Made by a program: the position numbers and the translations under genes. A stretch of 64,000 bases of DNA. Origin: Cantharellus purpuraceus. Lineage: Eukaryota; Basidiomycota; Agaricomycetes; Cantharellales; Hydnaceae. Positions 39,238 to 51,011 of this stretch are shown piece by piece. The notes beneath the pieces are model-generated. The model worked only from the letters and a program-made list of their open reading frames with translations, ran no database searches and was not told the origin of the DNA. Position 1 is the first letter of the stretch. Each line of letters starts with the position of its first letter. The DNA lies in assembly GCA_025174535.1 (NCBI GenBank), contig JALBUN010000045.1, positions 1,364,001-1,428,000 on the forward strand, in the 5' to 3' direction.

Positions 39238-41259
39238 TGTTTTGGAACCCGCAAAATTATGGTGTTAGGGCAAACTCTAAATCACCACAATTCCATGAAT
39301 GAACAGCTGAGAAGAATATCAAATCCTACTGCAGCACAACTCCAGAAACAATTTAACATTTGTACTTTGGTTACAATCCGTTGTAATGGTCAATGCAGAC
39401 GATACGCAGGAAGGTAATACGTTTCTTAGCAGTAGGGAATGAATAAGACTTCCAGAGTCTAGAGTTCACGGATGCTTAGGGGTCCAGATATTCCAAAAAG
39501 AGGGGAATGCACTTAGAGGCTAGAGGAAGTAGGTGGATGAATCCGACCGTCCAACCAGTGACACTCTGAAGCGGGTAACAGCGATGTGTGAAGTAGTCTA
39601 GCAACTGCTTCACATGAGTTCAAGATTCTAATGCTCTGCAAAGGCAGTACACACTAGTAACTTAAACAAGAGCACTAATGGCAGGACTATTGACAGACAA
39701 TCTCACCCTGTAGATTCGTAGTCACGCGAGGTAGATACTACACTCACGCCCAAAGCAGGACAATCACTACTTTGAGTGCAATCGAATACAGTTACACAAC
39801 TGTAAGCGACCCTTGAACTGGACAATCAACAGTTACTGAGATATAGAGGATGACACTGTATGTCACTCTAGTCACACTGATGTGCAAATGATGGGGTAGA
39901 AATGGTTATTTATTCAGAGGCAGAATGGGCTCCTTTTATATTGTATTTACAGGAGCTGACTAATACTACTGGAAACTTCTACCTATTAATAGATGGAAAC
40001 TACTGGAAGCTAGTGGAATATGTGAGAAGGGGGTGGAAGTTTCCTAGCCAATGAGCTGCTTGGATTTGCTCTGACTCATGGCATGAGTCATGGATGGAGT
40101 CATAGTGTGACTCAGAGCAGGAGTCATAGTATGAGTAATCACAGGAGTCATGGTATGAGTCATGGAAGGAGTCATAGCATGAGTCATGGCAGGAGTCATT
40201 GCATGAGTCACCATTACTCAAATAACTCGGTCAATACTTCGTTTCCCAGGCTGATTAGCACAGCTATGGGTAGGCATGGCTTCTATTGAACTCTCCACTG
40301 AAAATGGAGTCAGGAGGTGCAGTGGTTGTGAAGATATTGAGCATTTACTGGCAGTGGTGACCAGATTGAGTCGGAGATTGAAATGAGTCATGTGATCGAC
40401 AATGAGTCAGTTGTCCGGGTGACTCCGGCTGACTTTGAGGCTGCTGACATCTGCGAAGGTTTGTGGGTCCATGTGGGTCCCAAAACTTCGCCCAGCAGAA
40501 CAATAAGTTTGTAGACTCATTTCTGCATGGAAAATTCCCAAAAAAATATGAAAAAATAGAGAATATTTGAATGGCCCTGAATCAAGAGAAAGCAGCAGAT
40601 ATATGCTGATATTTTAAGGCCATCAAGCGAAATTGTACAGTTTCGGGACTTTAAACAAGATCTTTTTAGACGCTTGTTCAGAAATACAACAAATACGTAT
40701 ATACAACCTATTTTCCTCAAATTTTATACAATACACTTCAATTCAAACTTATTTTCATATTTCAACATGATTCTCAAATTTTACACAATATACTAGATTA
40801 AAACATATTGTGATATTTTGGCATAATTCTCAAAAATAATTCTTTTTTTCCCTATTTAGTGGTGGCAACTCTCTTGAGGGAACATCCAAATATCATTGAT
40901 TCTTTCTTATACAATACTTGTAACATAATTTGAACTATCTTTAATCCCCACCTGGTATTTGTATATCTAAATACCCTATATAATACCAATTATATTAATA
41001 CATATATTCCTATTATATCCATGTAAATAATTATGTTCATCTCAACCAAATATCTTATCTTTTAAAGTTTATTAAAATATAGAATATATGTTTATATTTA
41101 TGAAAATTTCACACATCCGAAATCTTTTAAGATATCCAAATTGTAACTCCCTGGCTTTATGTATCATTGAAATCCTGATGTATATCTCCTATACATCAGA
41201 ATATTGTATACTGACATGATTCCGAACAAGCGTCTTAAGGGAAAACCAGTTCCCATACA
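39238..41259 (-). mobile_element. Solo LTR-V in G2 gag, TSD AGTAG, with nested MITE-A
   Basis: TGTTTTGGAACC ... TTCCCATACA on the plus strand, flanked by AGTAG at 39233-39237 and 41260-41264. About 1.45 kb without the MITE. The TGACTCA array (about 40075-40215) generates a meaningless low-complexity MSHGRSH-type ORF. Confidence 0.92.
40669..41234. mobile_element. MITE-A copy 3 (TTA target-site duplication)
   Basis: 566 bp, same orientation as copy 1, ends GACGCTTGTTC ... GAACAAGCGTC, flanked by TTA at 40666-40668 and 41235-41237. The empty site is seen in the LTR-V at about 16752. Confidence 0.9.
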
Positions 41260-41560
41260 AGTAGTCTTCTGACCATATCAGATCATCAGGGTCATCCATG
41301 AGCGCTGGCTCGAAGTAGTCCAGTGCGGTGCCCTTGAGATAGGACATGGCGAAGGTGACCTTTGCCCAATCGGATGTGAACATGTTGGGGTGGTCATGGA
41401 AGTTCAACTGGCATTGCACCAAGAATGGCTGGAGCTTGCGTGGATCAGAGCCATCAAATGGGTCAGGTTCCTGGACCTTGGTCTGGGACTTAGGAACTTG
41501 TGGTGTACGGATGCTGCTGGTGAGCAGGGAGATGGCTTGTGCCAGATTTGGGGAGGGCGG

Positions 41561-42976
41561 TGACGAGCCAGGACGCATCAAGGACGCATATCGAACCACT
41601 CTGACAGTCCAACTCCGCCAGCGTCTTTTCGTATCAACTTTTAAATAGCGCCGCAACTCCCTATCCACCTCAGTCTCTAATTCGAGCCATCGATCGTCAC
41701 TCGTGTTTCATCGCCATCGATCATTATCAGCCTTCTATTCACACCGATCCTTTCATCATCATTCACATGGCTTCCCATTCTATTCCCCTCTCCAACATCA
41801 CTTCTAATAATACGTCACACTGGTCTCTGGACACAGAGGACTATCAAAAATATGCCGAGCTCCACGGGCATGTTAAGCCACCTCCACGTGTCAAAATACT
41901 TCCAAAACTCTTTCAACGTCCAAGATCCCCACCATGTCTCTCTTATGCCATTGGCGATCCCATATTCTTTCACAATTCCATTGAACCATATACATTCCTC
42001 GACATTTCACCTCTATATCGTAACACGGATAGAAGAGTCGAACGTGAGGTAGAATTTCAGTCGCCATCGCTGACCTATCCTCCCACTTCAATCCGACTCA
42101 GGTTACATCGTGTCAGGCAAAGGGACCGAATACTCTTGGAACGGGATACCATATGGAGACGGATCACTAAGACAATAAGGAGTATTTGTTGTGGATGCTG
42201 ACGGAAGTCCTCATGTGACTTAGGGTCAATTAACCTTCGGAGCCATAGGGAAGATGGTATTGGTGGACGTTTCTATTGTTCTTTTATATGACTCACCCCT
42301 GTTTCATCTTTTAATTCATTCATACACGACTTACTCATCCTTGTTCTATTTTTGGTTCTTTTATTACTCATCACCCCCTATTCTTACAAAGATTACCCCT
42401 ATCTGTTGTTTCATTTCTCCATGATTACCCCCTTTAGTAGTTCAACTTCACATGCTTCGTCAGCTGGCTTGATCAGCATTTCTTGCATCATATCGCATCA
42501 TTTGCTCCTCATATTGTGTCGTTGTGCCCTGGGGATTTGTATATGAAAGGGCGCTAGTTTTCGCCTTTGGAGGAAATCAACAAGTTTTCAGCCAATGCTC
42601 TAAAGTCAAAGTCCACGCTCTAAGTCTACGCTCTACGCTCTACATCACAATCCATCATCTCTACACTGAGGTAAAACACCTTGGTTCAACGATCAGATTT
42701 CCCTCCGCCACCGAGAGGTTGATTCTCCTGAAACCAGCTTTCGCGTACCTCCCAACCGGGCTCCGCATTGTCATCCAGTCACAGAGCACGATCAGCCATC
42801 GGGACCGACCTTTTGCTCCCATCCTCATCCAATCACAGAGCACTATCCCACTTCCCTGTTACGTACCCCTCGCCCTGATTGATCTTTGGAGTGCTGAACA
42901 ACTGCGTTACACACCGTCTGCTTGCTAGGACCGTTGCGCGCAGGCTTATAGGATCTATTCCTTAAGCGAACCGACA
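41561..42976 (+). mobile_element. X element copy D, clean insertion, TSD GCGG
   Basis: The reference copy: 1416 bp, TGACGAGCCAGG ... GAACCGACA, inserted in G2 gag with GCGG at 41557-41560 and 42977-42980. Its CpG content is the least eroded of the three. TG...CA ends with a 4-bp duplication fit integrase-mediated insertion of an LTR. No long terminal inverted repeat or poly-A tail is present. I call it a solo LTR carrying an ORF; a non-autonomous element is the alternative. Confidence 0.88.
41767..42201 (+). CDS. X-encoded ORF, homologue of G1 ORF3 (144 aa), copy D
   Basis: Best-preserved copy, start MASHSIPLSN. Motifs run WSLDTEDYQK, then PPPRVKILP, then SYAIGDPIFF with PYTF, then a C-terminal WRRITKTIRSICCGC. 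The G1 protein has WSVDSRD, PPPQVHF, YYIGDPLF with PYAF, and WQRVRRD in the same order and spacing. The charged C-terminus and lack of hydrophobic segments suggest a soluble protein; function is unknown. Confidence 0.7.
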   Translation: MASHSIPLSNITSNNTSHWSLDTEDYQKYAELHGHVKPPPRVKILPKLFQRPRSPPCLSYAIGDPIFFHNSIEPYTFLDISPLYRNTDRRVEREVEFQSPSLTYPPTSIRLRLHRVRQRDRILLERDTIWRRITKTIRSICCGC

Positions 42977-43144
42977 GCGGCGTGTCATCCTCTTCATTGA
43001 TGGCCTCTATGTGGTCCGTCAGTTCCTTGACAACCTCAGGAATGGTGTCTATGCTGGGAGCAGGCACCTTGATGGTTTGTGCACATTTGGAATTGACGGT
43101 GGATCGTGGCACTGGTAGGAGTGAGTATGGCAGTTCAAATATAC

Positions 43145-43664
43145 TGTTATGCACTGAGTCCAATTGGGGGTCGGAGATTGGGTTGGAGGTTGGTTGGAGT
43201 CAGAGAGGGAGTCGGGGTATGTCATGGAGGTCAGAATGGACTTGGCTTCAGCTTATGTGCTGCACCCTCACTAATACCGGTGTCTGAGATTTCGGAGACA
43301 GAGTACAACTTAGATAGTTAAGATTGGACTTAGGAACTAGGCGTGATTTGATATTTGAACTGGGGAATGAAGTCCCCAGTCGGGCAGCTTAAATACATAT
43401 TTGAAATCTAATAATAATTACTCTGGTGATGGGTCTCCGAGGCCAATGGCCTTACATGAGTATGTCTGAGTCCGACAGGGATGGATGTCCAGGTTCCTAT
43501 GGTGATGCTGATGCATCAATTGGAACCAGACATGGATGGGCGAGATTCAGCGGTGACAATCGGACAGATAAATGGAGACATGATGGTTCCCAAATGGAGT
43601 ATAGATTTCATATGTGCAGGGATCTGAGTGGAGTGGATGGGGATCTGGGCATTAATGAATATAG
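43145..43664 (-). repeat. 5' LTR of G2 copy 1
   Basis: LTR-G2 adjoining the G2 leader at 43144/43145, the same junction as at 20573/20574. Its outer end stops at GAATATAG, 8 bases short of the usual TCATAACA, and abuts a second LTR-G2. Confidence 0.88.
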
Positions 43665-44191
43665 TGTTACACACTAGGTCTGATTGGGGGTCGGAGATTG
43701 GGTCAGAGGTTGGGTCGGAGGTTTCGTCAGAGTTGGAGCACGTCGTGGGGGTCAGAACGGACTTGGCTTCAGCTTATGTGCTGCGCCCTCACTAATACCG
43801 GTGTCCGATATTTCGGAGATGGAGTACAACTTAGAGAGTTAGGATTGGACTTAGGAACTAGGCGTGATTCAATATTTGAACTGGGGAATGAAGTCCCCAG
43901 TCGGGCAACTTAAATACATATTTTGAAATCTAATAATAATTACTCTGGTGATGGGTCTCTGAGGCTGATGGCCTTACATGAGTATGTCCGAGTCCGATGG
44001 GGATGGATGTCCGGGTTCCTATGGTGATGCTGATGCATCAATTGGAACCGGAGACGGATGGGTGGAATCGGCGGTGACAATCGGACAGGTAGATGGAGAC
44101 GGCGGTTTCCAAATGGAGTATAGATTTCATATGCGCGGGGATCTGAGTGGATCGGACGGGGATCTGGACATTAATGAATATAGCCATAACA
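43665..44191 (-). repeat. 3' LTR of G2 copy 1, abutting the 5' LTR
   Basis: Complete LTR-G2 (plus strand TGTTACACACTAGG ... GCCATAACA). The adjacent bases 44192-44205 read GAGAGATAC-like purines on the minus strand, a plausible polypurine tract, and the G2 pol 3' end lies beyond, so this is a 3' LTR. It directly touches the 5' LTR. Confidence 0.75.
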
Positions 44192-44306
44192 GTATCTCTC
44201 CATTTAAGGCCGAGCCCCTGAGGCCTCATGTCTGTGGATTGAATAGGTGAGACAGTTGGGCACAGTCGGAGTTATACTGGGGGTCTGGAGACATAAAAGG
44301 AGGGGC

Positions 44307-46094
44307 ATGATTGAGGTCTTATCCTCAACGATGTCAAACCCTTTGGCAAGCATGAGTGTGGCCGAGCTTGAGCAGTTGCTCTTGGCCTGACAGAAGGAAG
44401 AGGAAGAGGAGTGGAAACGGAAAGAGGAGGAGGAAGCAGAATGGAGACGGAAGGAGGAGGAGGAGGAGGAACAGAGACAGAAGGAGGAGGAGGAGGAACG
44501 GAGATGGAAGGAGGAGGAGGAGGCGGAATGGAGATGGAAGGAGGAGGAGGAGGTGGAACGGAGACGGAAGGAGGAGGAGGAGGCGGAATGGAGACGGAAG
44601 GAGGAGGAGGAGGTGGAACAGAGATGGAAGGAGGAGGAGGAGCAGAGGCAGAAAGAGGCAGCAGAGATGGAACGGAGAAGGAAAGAGGAGGAAGCAAAGG
44701 CCGAGAGAGCCCGCAGGGTCAAGGAACTTGCAGCCACGATGGAGGCTGCAAGACTGAAGGAAGTGGAGGAGCAGGCACACGAGCTAGAAGCCGCCATGGA
44801 GGTAGAGGAGGAGGTGACCGGGGCAGGGGGAACCAGCCACCCAGGAAGTCCGAGTGTGCCAATACGGACAGGGACTCCTGAGGTTGCCATCATCTCCGTT
44901 ACGTGGACAGAGACAACTCGTCTGACAACTGTCCCTGCGGTGGACTCGTCGTTACGTCCGCGGGTATGGCCATTATTTGGGTTGGGTGCGGCTGAGGAAG
45001 ATGAAGCCGTGGAGGCGGAGAGGGTGGAGGTGGAGGTGGATCCTGATGCCAATATGGGGCTCGATGCAAATGCAGAGCCTGACACAGGTGTGGACGTCGG
45101 GACGGATGCAGAACTGGATCCAACTTCAAATTGCTACGAGGAGATGGCTTGGGTAGCCACAGTCGAGGCTCGCAAAAGAGCGGAGCTCTATGCCACTACC
45201 ACTAAGAAGAATCTTGACATTGCGGTCTTTTCATTGAAGGTGTACCTGAGTGCTGAGACGGAGAAGCGGGAGGTGGATTGGAGGGTCATATGGTGCAAGG
45301 CGGAGAGTCGCGTGTTGGTGACCCATAAGAAGGAGCTGCGTGTCACTAGGTTGGTGATCCAGCTTCACAAGTGCAAGATGGAGAAGGTGGCAGCAGAACA
45401 GCAGGACAAAGAGGAGGAGAGGGAACACTTGGAGGCCGTGTTGAGAAGGGGCAGACCACCCAAGGCTCTGGCTCCAGTGGAGCCATTTGGCAGGCCCAGT
45501 GTAACTTGCAACTTGTGTCGTGATGCGGGTGTAGAGTGTGTGTGGCCTACCAGCCCAACTTGCCGTCTTCGGTCCTGTGATCATTGTCGGGGTTGGAAAG
45601 GAGGGTGTAGGATCAATGGAAAGTTTGATCCCTGGAGTCGGAGCGTCAAGCCCCGACTAGTGGTACAAGGAGGGGCGGAGAAAGAATCAGAAGGTCATCC
45701 AACCAAAAAGCGGTGGACTGAGACAGGTGCTGTGGCAGCTGGGGGTAGCAGTGTCGGATCAGAAGGGGCAACAACTAGTGCAGGTATGGGGCGTGTCTCT
45801 GTGCCCAATAGTACCGTGGGCCAGCTTATCTGGCTGGTTAACCTGCAGTTGGAGCACCTCCGGTGGACAGAGGGGTTGCTAGTGGACTTGGTGAAGACGA
45901 TGAAACGGAAGGAGGTTCTGGAGGGTCAACGGACAGCCGAGTTACGTCGGTTGTGGAAGTTCATGGCCCCTTTGGACGAGGATTCGGACATGGGGGATGA
46001 GAAAGATTGGGTGTCAGATGTAGAGAGTGATGATGAGTTGGAGACGGAGCCTGAGGTAGATAAGGGGAAGGGGAAAAGGAAACATGATGTATAA
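44307..46094 (+). pseudogene. Antisense ORF in G2: charged helix plus Zn(II)2Cys6-like motif, one internal stop
   Basis: Runs opposite to G2 pol, between its 3' end and the 3' LTR, ending 154 bp from the pol stop. A TATA-like CATAAAAGG is at 44292. The frame opens at ATG 44307; a TGA at 44388-44390 (codon 28) interrupts it, and translation could otherwise resume downstream (for example ATG 44553, 513 codons). The N-terminal third is a 10-residue repeat (RRKEEEEAEW type) predicting a long charged helix. Near residue 395 of the full frame is C-x2-C-x6-C-x12-C-x2-C-x6-C (CNLCRDAGVEC ... CDHCRGWKGGC), the Zn(II)2Cys6 spacing of fungal transcription factors. The C-terminus is acidic, then basic (KGKGKRKHDV). 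The internal TGA probably arose from CGA. Identity is uncertain; it may be a G2 accessory gene or a captured host gene. Confidence 0.7.
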
Positions 46095-47223
46095 AAATAA
46101 AAATGAAAATGATTATAAATTTTGGAGCAGAGAAAAATGAGGCTGAGTGATATTCATTCAGGGTTTTTTGGGCAGGCTGGGAATTTTCCTTGTGACTTGT
46201 AATAAAATGATGATGTGAAATAATAGAATTAGCATTAGTAATCAAACTTAAAGATTCATAAGAGGGCCAGGTTTGTCTGGATAAGCAGAGTGAAAGTCGG
46301 AGATGGATTCAGATGCGTGATTGAGTTCGGACGTGGAGATCCATGAGGACTCTTCATCAGTGCCTTCGTATCCAGTCCATTTGACTAAGTACTGGAGCTT
46401 GCACTTGTATCGACGGTCGATCTTCAAGTCCAGGATCTCAGATATCTCATATTCATTGTCTCCTTCAATGATGATTGGGGGAGGTGGGGGTTGCGTGCAA
46501 CTGGAGATCTCATTTGTAGTAGCAGGTTCGAGCATTGATATATGGAAGACCAGATGAACTGCTCGGGAGTGGTCAGGGAGGCGGAGGGTGAAGGACCTGC
46601 TGCCTGCATGAGCAATGACCTCATAAGGACCTAAGTATTTCTTGGAGAGTTTCTTCGATGGACAGGTGGTCCGGAAATGTTCGGCCTTAACGAATACTTT
46701 GTCTCCAATTTGCAGGTCCGGAGCTGGAATGCGGCATCAGTCTGCGGAGACTTGATATTGTTTCTGGGCATTGGAGATGGTTTCTCGGAGATGTTGGTGT
46801 AGTTGATCAAGGTCGGTTACGAATTGGTGGGCTTTGGTGGAGGCAAGTTCTTTCTCAGGGTGGACAGAGATGTTCGGATGATAGCCTTTATTAGCAAAGA
46901 ACAGAAAGATGCCAGTAGTTGCATTCGGAGCATTGTTGTAGGCAAACTCTGCAATTGGAAGTAGATCAGCCCAGTTGTCCTGTTGATAGTTACAATAGAT
47001 TCAGAGATATTGTTCCAGGGACTGATTCATTCATTCCGTTTGTCCGTCTCCTTCAGGATGGTACCTGGAGGTGAAGTGAAGCTTCATGTCGAGAGCCTTT
47101 CCTAATGTGCGGAAGAAGGAGGACACAAACTCCGAGCCCTGATTGGATGTGACATGCAATGGGACTCCGTGTTTAGAGAATATGTGGCGAACAAACAACT
47201 TAGCTAGTGAGGTGGAGGTGATG

Positions 47224-47585
47224 TGTCAGGGTTCAAATAAGTCATATTCTATTTTTAGTATTTTCTCTTGACACCCCTATCAGCGCAGCCTGTCAGGGTG
47301 CGTCTCCCCTATTTCATTGCCCCTATCACTTCCCCTATCTTTCCTCCCCTATCTTGGTTCTCCTATCCGTCTCCATCATTTAGTATAAAGACTTGCCTTG
47401 GTGCAGTGTGATCCCCTCAGCTTGATCTCTGAGGATATCCGCTGTACCAGGTAAGTCCCATGTATTTATCAGAAACAGCTGTATAGACTGAGGATATCCG
47501 CTGTACCAGCTGGCATTATTTCTTATCGGCTCTCACTTATTGAGTATCTTGTTGTTGTGGCCTCGTCATCAGCGTTGCCCTCACA
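47224..47585 (+). mobile_element. LTR-G1 in G2 pol, opposite orientation, no TSD
   Basis: 362 bp, TGTCAGGG ... CCCTCACA on the plus strand. Flanks are TGATG and TGTCT, which do not match. The pol reading skips from RNase H to mid-integrase across it, so the copy probably formed by recombination between two LTRs with loss of the sequence between. Confidence 0.85.
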
Positions 47586-49128
47586 TGTCTCTGGGTGAGC
47601 AGTTTCGTTGTGGAGAAGTATTCCAAGTTCTTGTGGTCAGTTATGATGTCTACCGGATCGGAGGGGCCTTCAAGGTAGTGTCTCCATATCCGGAAGGCTT
47701 CATATATGGCAAGGAGCTCTTTGTCATGGATGTCAGTTTGGGGGGCGTAAATGTATGCGAGTGAAAAGCGATCAGATGGACTTGTCCATTGTCCGGAGAG
47801 ATGATGGACAGGATCACAGCAAGTGCATAGTCAGGCATTGGTTTCTAATAGGATAGGAATGTCTGGAACCCAATGAGTCAGTATTGGAGCAGAAGTAAAG
47901 GCCTTTTTCAAGGTCTCAAAGCTCTGTCTACATTCATCAGTGAAATTCCATTGGGTACCCTTCCTAGTAAGTTGGGTGAGTGGAATGGTGATATCGGAGT
48001 AGCCGTGAATGAAGCAGCGGTAGAAATTGGCAAACCCCAGGAAGGACTGTACATCTTTGACTTTCCACGGTTCTGGCCATTCCTGTATGGCTTTGATTTT
48101 GTCATCAGACATTGTCAGCCCTGCAGGGGAGAGGATATAGCCTGGATACTCGACTGAGTTGGAGTGGAATTCGCATTTGTCGGCGCAGGCGAAGAGGCCA
48201 TGTTTTTGGAGACGTTGGAGTACCTCTCGGACATGTGTCCGATGCTCTTCTTCATTATCCAAATATACTAAAATGTCATCTAAGTAAATGAGGATGGTCA
48301 CATCGAGGAGGTTGGTGAAGGTATCATTCATGAACCTCTGGAATGTGGCCAGAGCATTGGTTAGTCTGAAGGGCATGACGCACCATTTGAAAGATCCATA
48401 TCAAGTGCGGAAAGTCGTTTTCCACTTGTCACCCTCTTGGATGCAGACTAGATGGTAGGCATGTCGGAGATCTATTTTGGAATAGATTTTAGCCTTTTGA
48501 GGACTCTCAAGTAGGTCTGCGGTGTGGGGTATTGGGTATCAGTCTTTCTTGGTGATCTTGTTAAGTCCATGGAAGTTGACACATAGACAGAGTGATCTGT
48601 CCTTCTTGTGGACAAATAGGACCGGAGCTCCATGGGGGGATAGGGATGGGCGGATGAAGCCTGTGGCCAAGTTCTCGTCTATGAATGTTTGGAGAGCCAG
48701 TAGCTCTTTTTGGGATAGCGAGTAGATAGGGCCAAGCGGAGGGGTGGAGTTGTCATCCAGTTCAATCTTGAGATTGTATGGTCAGTGTTCTGCTAGGGAG
48801 TTGGCTTTAGACTTGCTGAACACATCGGCGAACTCATGATACTCCTTAGGAACCATAGATAGGTCCGGTGGAGTTGATCGGGCAGAACGAGCAGCGAGGA
48901 ATATTGGATTGGAGAGGTGAACCTGGAACATGTGAGAGCCATCCAGTTTGCTTAGTCTGGTGAAGACCATAGTGTTCACCATTGATATAGACAGCGGGGG
49001 AGATGGAGTATCTATCAGAGCGGAGTCAGTGGAGGCAGAAAATATTTTTGCATCTAAAGTTGCTGATGATGTCAGGGATGACACAGCCTGTGCTGGGGAA
49101 CGGAATGTGATATGGCCCAATGCCCAGT

Positions 49129-50559
49129 TGTTTTGGAACCCGCAAAATTATGGTGTTAGGGAAAACTCTAAATCACCACAATTCCATGAATGAACAGCTG
49201 AGAAGAATATCAAACCCTGCTGCAGCACAACTCCAGAAACGATTTAATGTTTGTACTTTGGTTACAATCCTTTGTATTGGTCAATGCAGACTATACGCAG
49301 AAAGGTAATACGTTTCTTAGCAGCAAGAAATGAATAAGACTTCCAGAGTCTAGAGTTCACGGACGCTTAGGGGTCCAGATATTCCAAAAAGAAGGGAATG
49401 CACTTAGAGGCTAAAGGAAGTAGGTGGATGAATCCAACCGTCCAACCAGTGGCACTCAGAAGCGGGTAACAGCGATGTGTGAAGTAGTCTAGCAACTGCT
49501 TCACACGAGTTCAAGCTTCTAATGCTCTGCAAAGGCAGTACACACTAGTAACTTAAACAAGAGCACTAATGGCAGGACTATCGACAGACAATCTCACCCT
49601 GTAGATTCGTAGTCACGTGAGGCAGATACTACACTCACGCCCAAAGCAGGAATATCACTACTTTGAGTGCAATCAAGTACAGTTACACAACTGTAAAAGA
49701 TCCTTGAACTGGTAATCAACAGTTACTGAGATAGAGGATGACACTGTATGTCACTCTAGTCACACTGGTGTGCAGAAGATGGGTAGAATATGATGATATG
49801 TTATTCTTTCAGAGGCAGAATGGCCTCCTTATATATTGTATTTACAGGGGCTGACTAATGCTTCTGGAATATTCTACCTATTAATAGATGGAAACTACTG
49901 GAAGGTTGTGGAAGGTGGAAGAAAGGGGTAGAATATTCCAAGCCAATCACAGGATCTGATCACAGCACTAACACTGATCAGGAGCTGAATAATGGTTCTG
50001 GAAAGTTCTATCTAATAATAGAAGGAAACAGCTAGAATGTTATGGAAAGGGGTAGAATATTCCAAGGCAATCACCTGATTTGATCACCCATCAGCTGATC
50101 TGATCCCTGAGCTAGGCACTGATCAGGCAAAAGAAGGGTGTCCACCCTGTTTTCTGCACTGGTTTGGACAGCCATGGATAGCCACATGTCATGTGATGAT
50201 CTCCACGGAAAATAGTGCCCTGAGAGGCTGTGGTTGTTAAGTTACAGAATATTTATTGATCAGAGACATCTGAGCTTGAATTCAGGCCAAATGCCTGGTC
50301 CAAAAGGGGAGAGGCGGCTGCGCGAAGGTTTGTGGGCGCCTATGGGTCCACAACTGTAGCACAGCAGAAATAAATGATTCTGAGCCGAGTTCTGCATGGA
50401 ATATTCCCGAAAAAATATGGAAAAATAGAGAATATTTGAATAAGTCCATTCCAGGTACAAGCATCAAATATATGCGGATATTTAGGAATGGAAAAGCAAA
50501 GAATAGCACATTGGTGCTGCATAAATGGAATTTGATAGGGAAAAGGTGGTTCCCATACA
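49129..50559 (-). mobile_element. Solo LTR-V in G2 pol, TSD CCAGT
   Basis: 1431 bp, TGTTTTGGAACC ... TTCCCATACA, flanked by CCAGT at 49124-49128 and 50560-50564. Same subfamily as 18252, with GATCAG-rich U3. Confidence 0.93.
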
Positions 50560-50649
50560 CCAGTCAATCAACAGATTGTAGCAGGTGAGCCAATTATGTC
50601 CAAGAACCACAGAACAGCTGGAGTCAACCAGAGTAACATAGAATGTAAG

Positions 50650-51011
50650 TGTGAGGGCAACACTGATGACGAGGCCACAACAACAAGATACTCAATAAGT
50701 GAGAGCCGATAAGAAATAATGCCAGCTGGTACAGCGGATATCCTCAGTCTATACAGCTGTTTCTGATAAATACATGGGACTTACCTGGTACAGCGGATAT
50801 CCTCAGAGATCAAGCTGAGGGGATCACACTGCACCAAGGCAAGTCTTTATACTAAATGATGGAGACGGATAGGAGAACCAAGATAGGGGAGGAAAGATAG
50901 GGGAAGTGATAGGGGCAATGAAATAGGGGAGACGCACCCTGACAGGCTGCGCTGATAGGGGTGTCAAGAGAAAATACTAAAAATAGAATATGACTTATTT
51001 GAACCCTGACA
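50650..51011 (-). mobile_element. Solo LTR-G1 in G2 pol, TSD GTAAG
   Basis: 362 bp, flanked by GTAAG at 50645-50649 and 51012-51016. It fixes the G1 LTR borders and the 5-bp duplication size of G1. Confidence 0.95.

Larger units (their letters stand above)
38676..43144 (-). pseudogene. G2 copy 1 leader and gag, interrupted by LTR-V and X
   Basis: Three collinear gag pieces on the minus strand: leader and N-terminus 43144-42981, middle 41560-41260, and C-terminal half 39237-38676 (basic S/T/N-rich linker; LTQQERQCH). They are separated by X copy D and an LTR-V that carries MITE-A. Gag then stops at X copy C, just before its zinc knuckle. The missing knuckle and pol are found at 51504, next to X copy E. 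Confidence 0.88.

Noticed and set aside
44272..45085. Minus-strand proline/serine-rich ORFs opposite the antisense G2 ORF
   Set aside because: Low-complexity complements of the purine-rich helix repeat; the plus frame is longer and has a cysteine motif.
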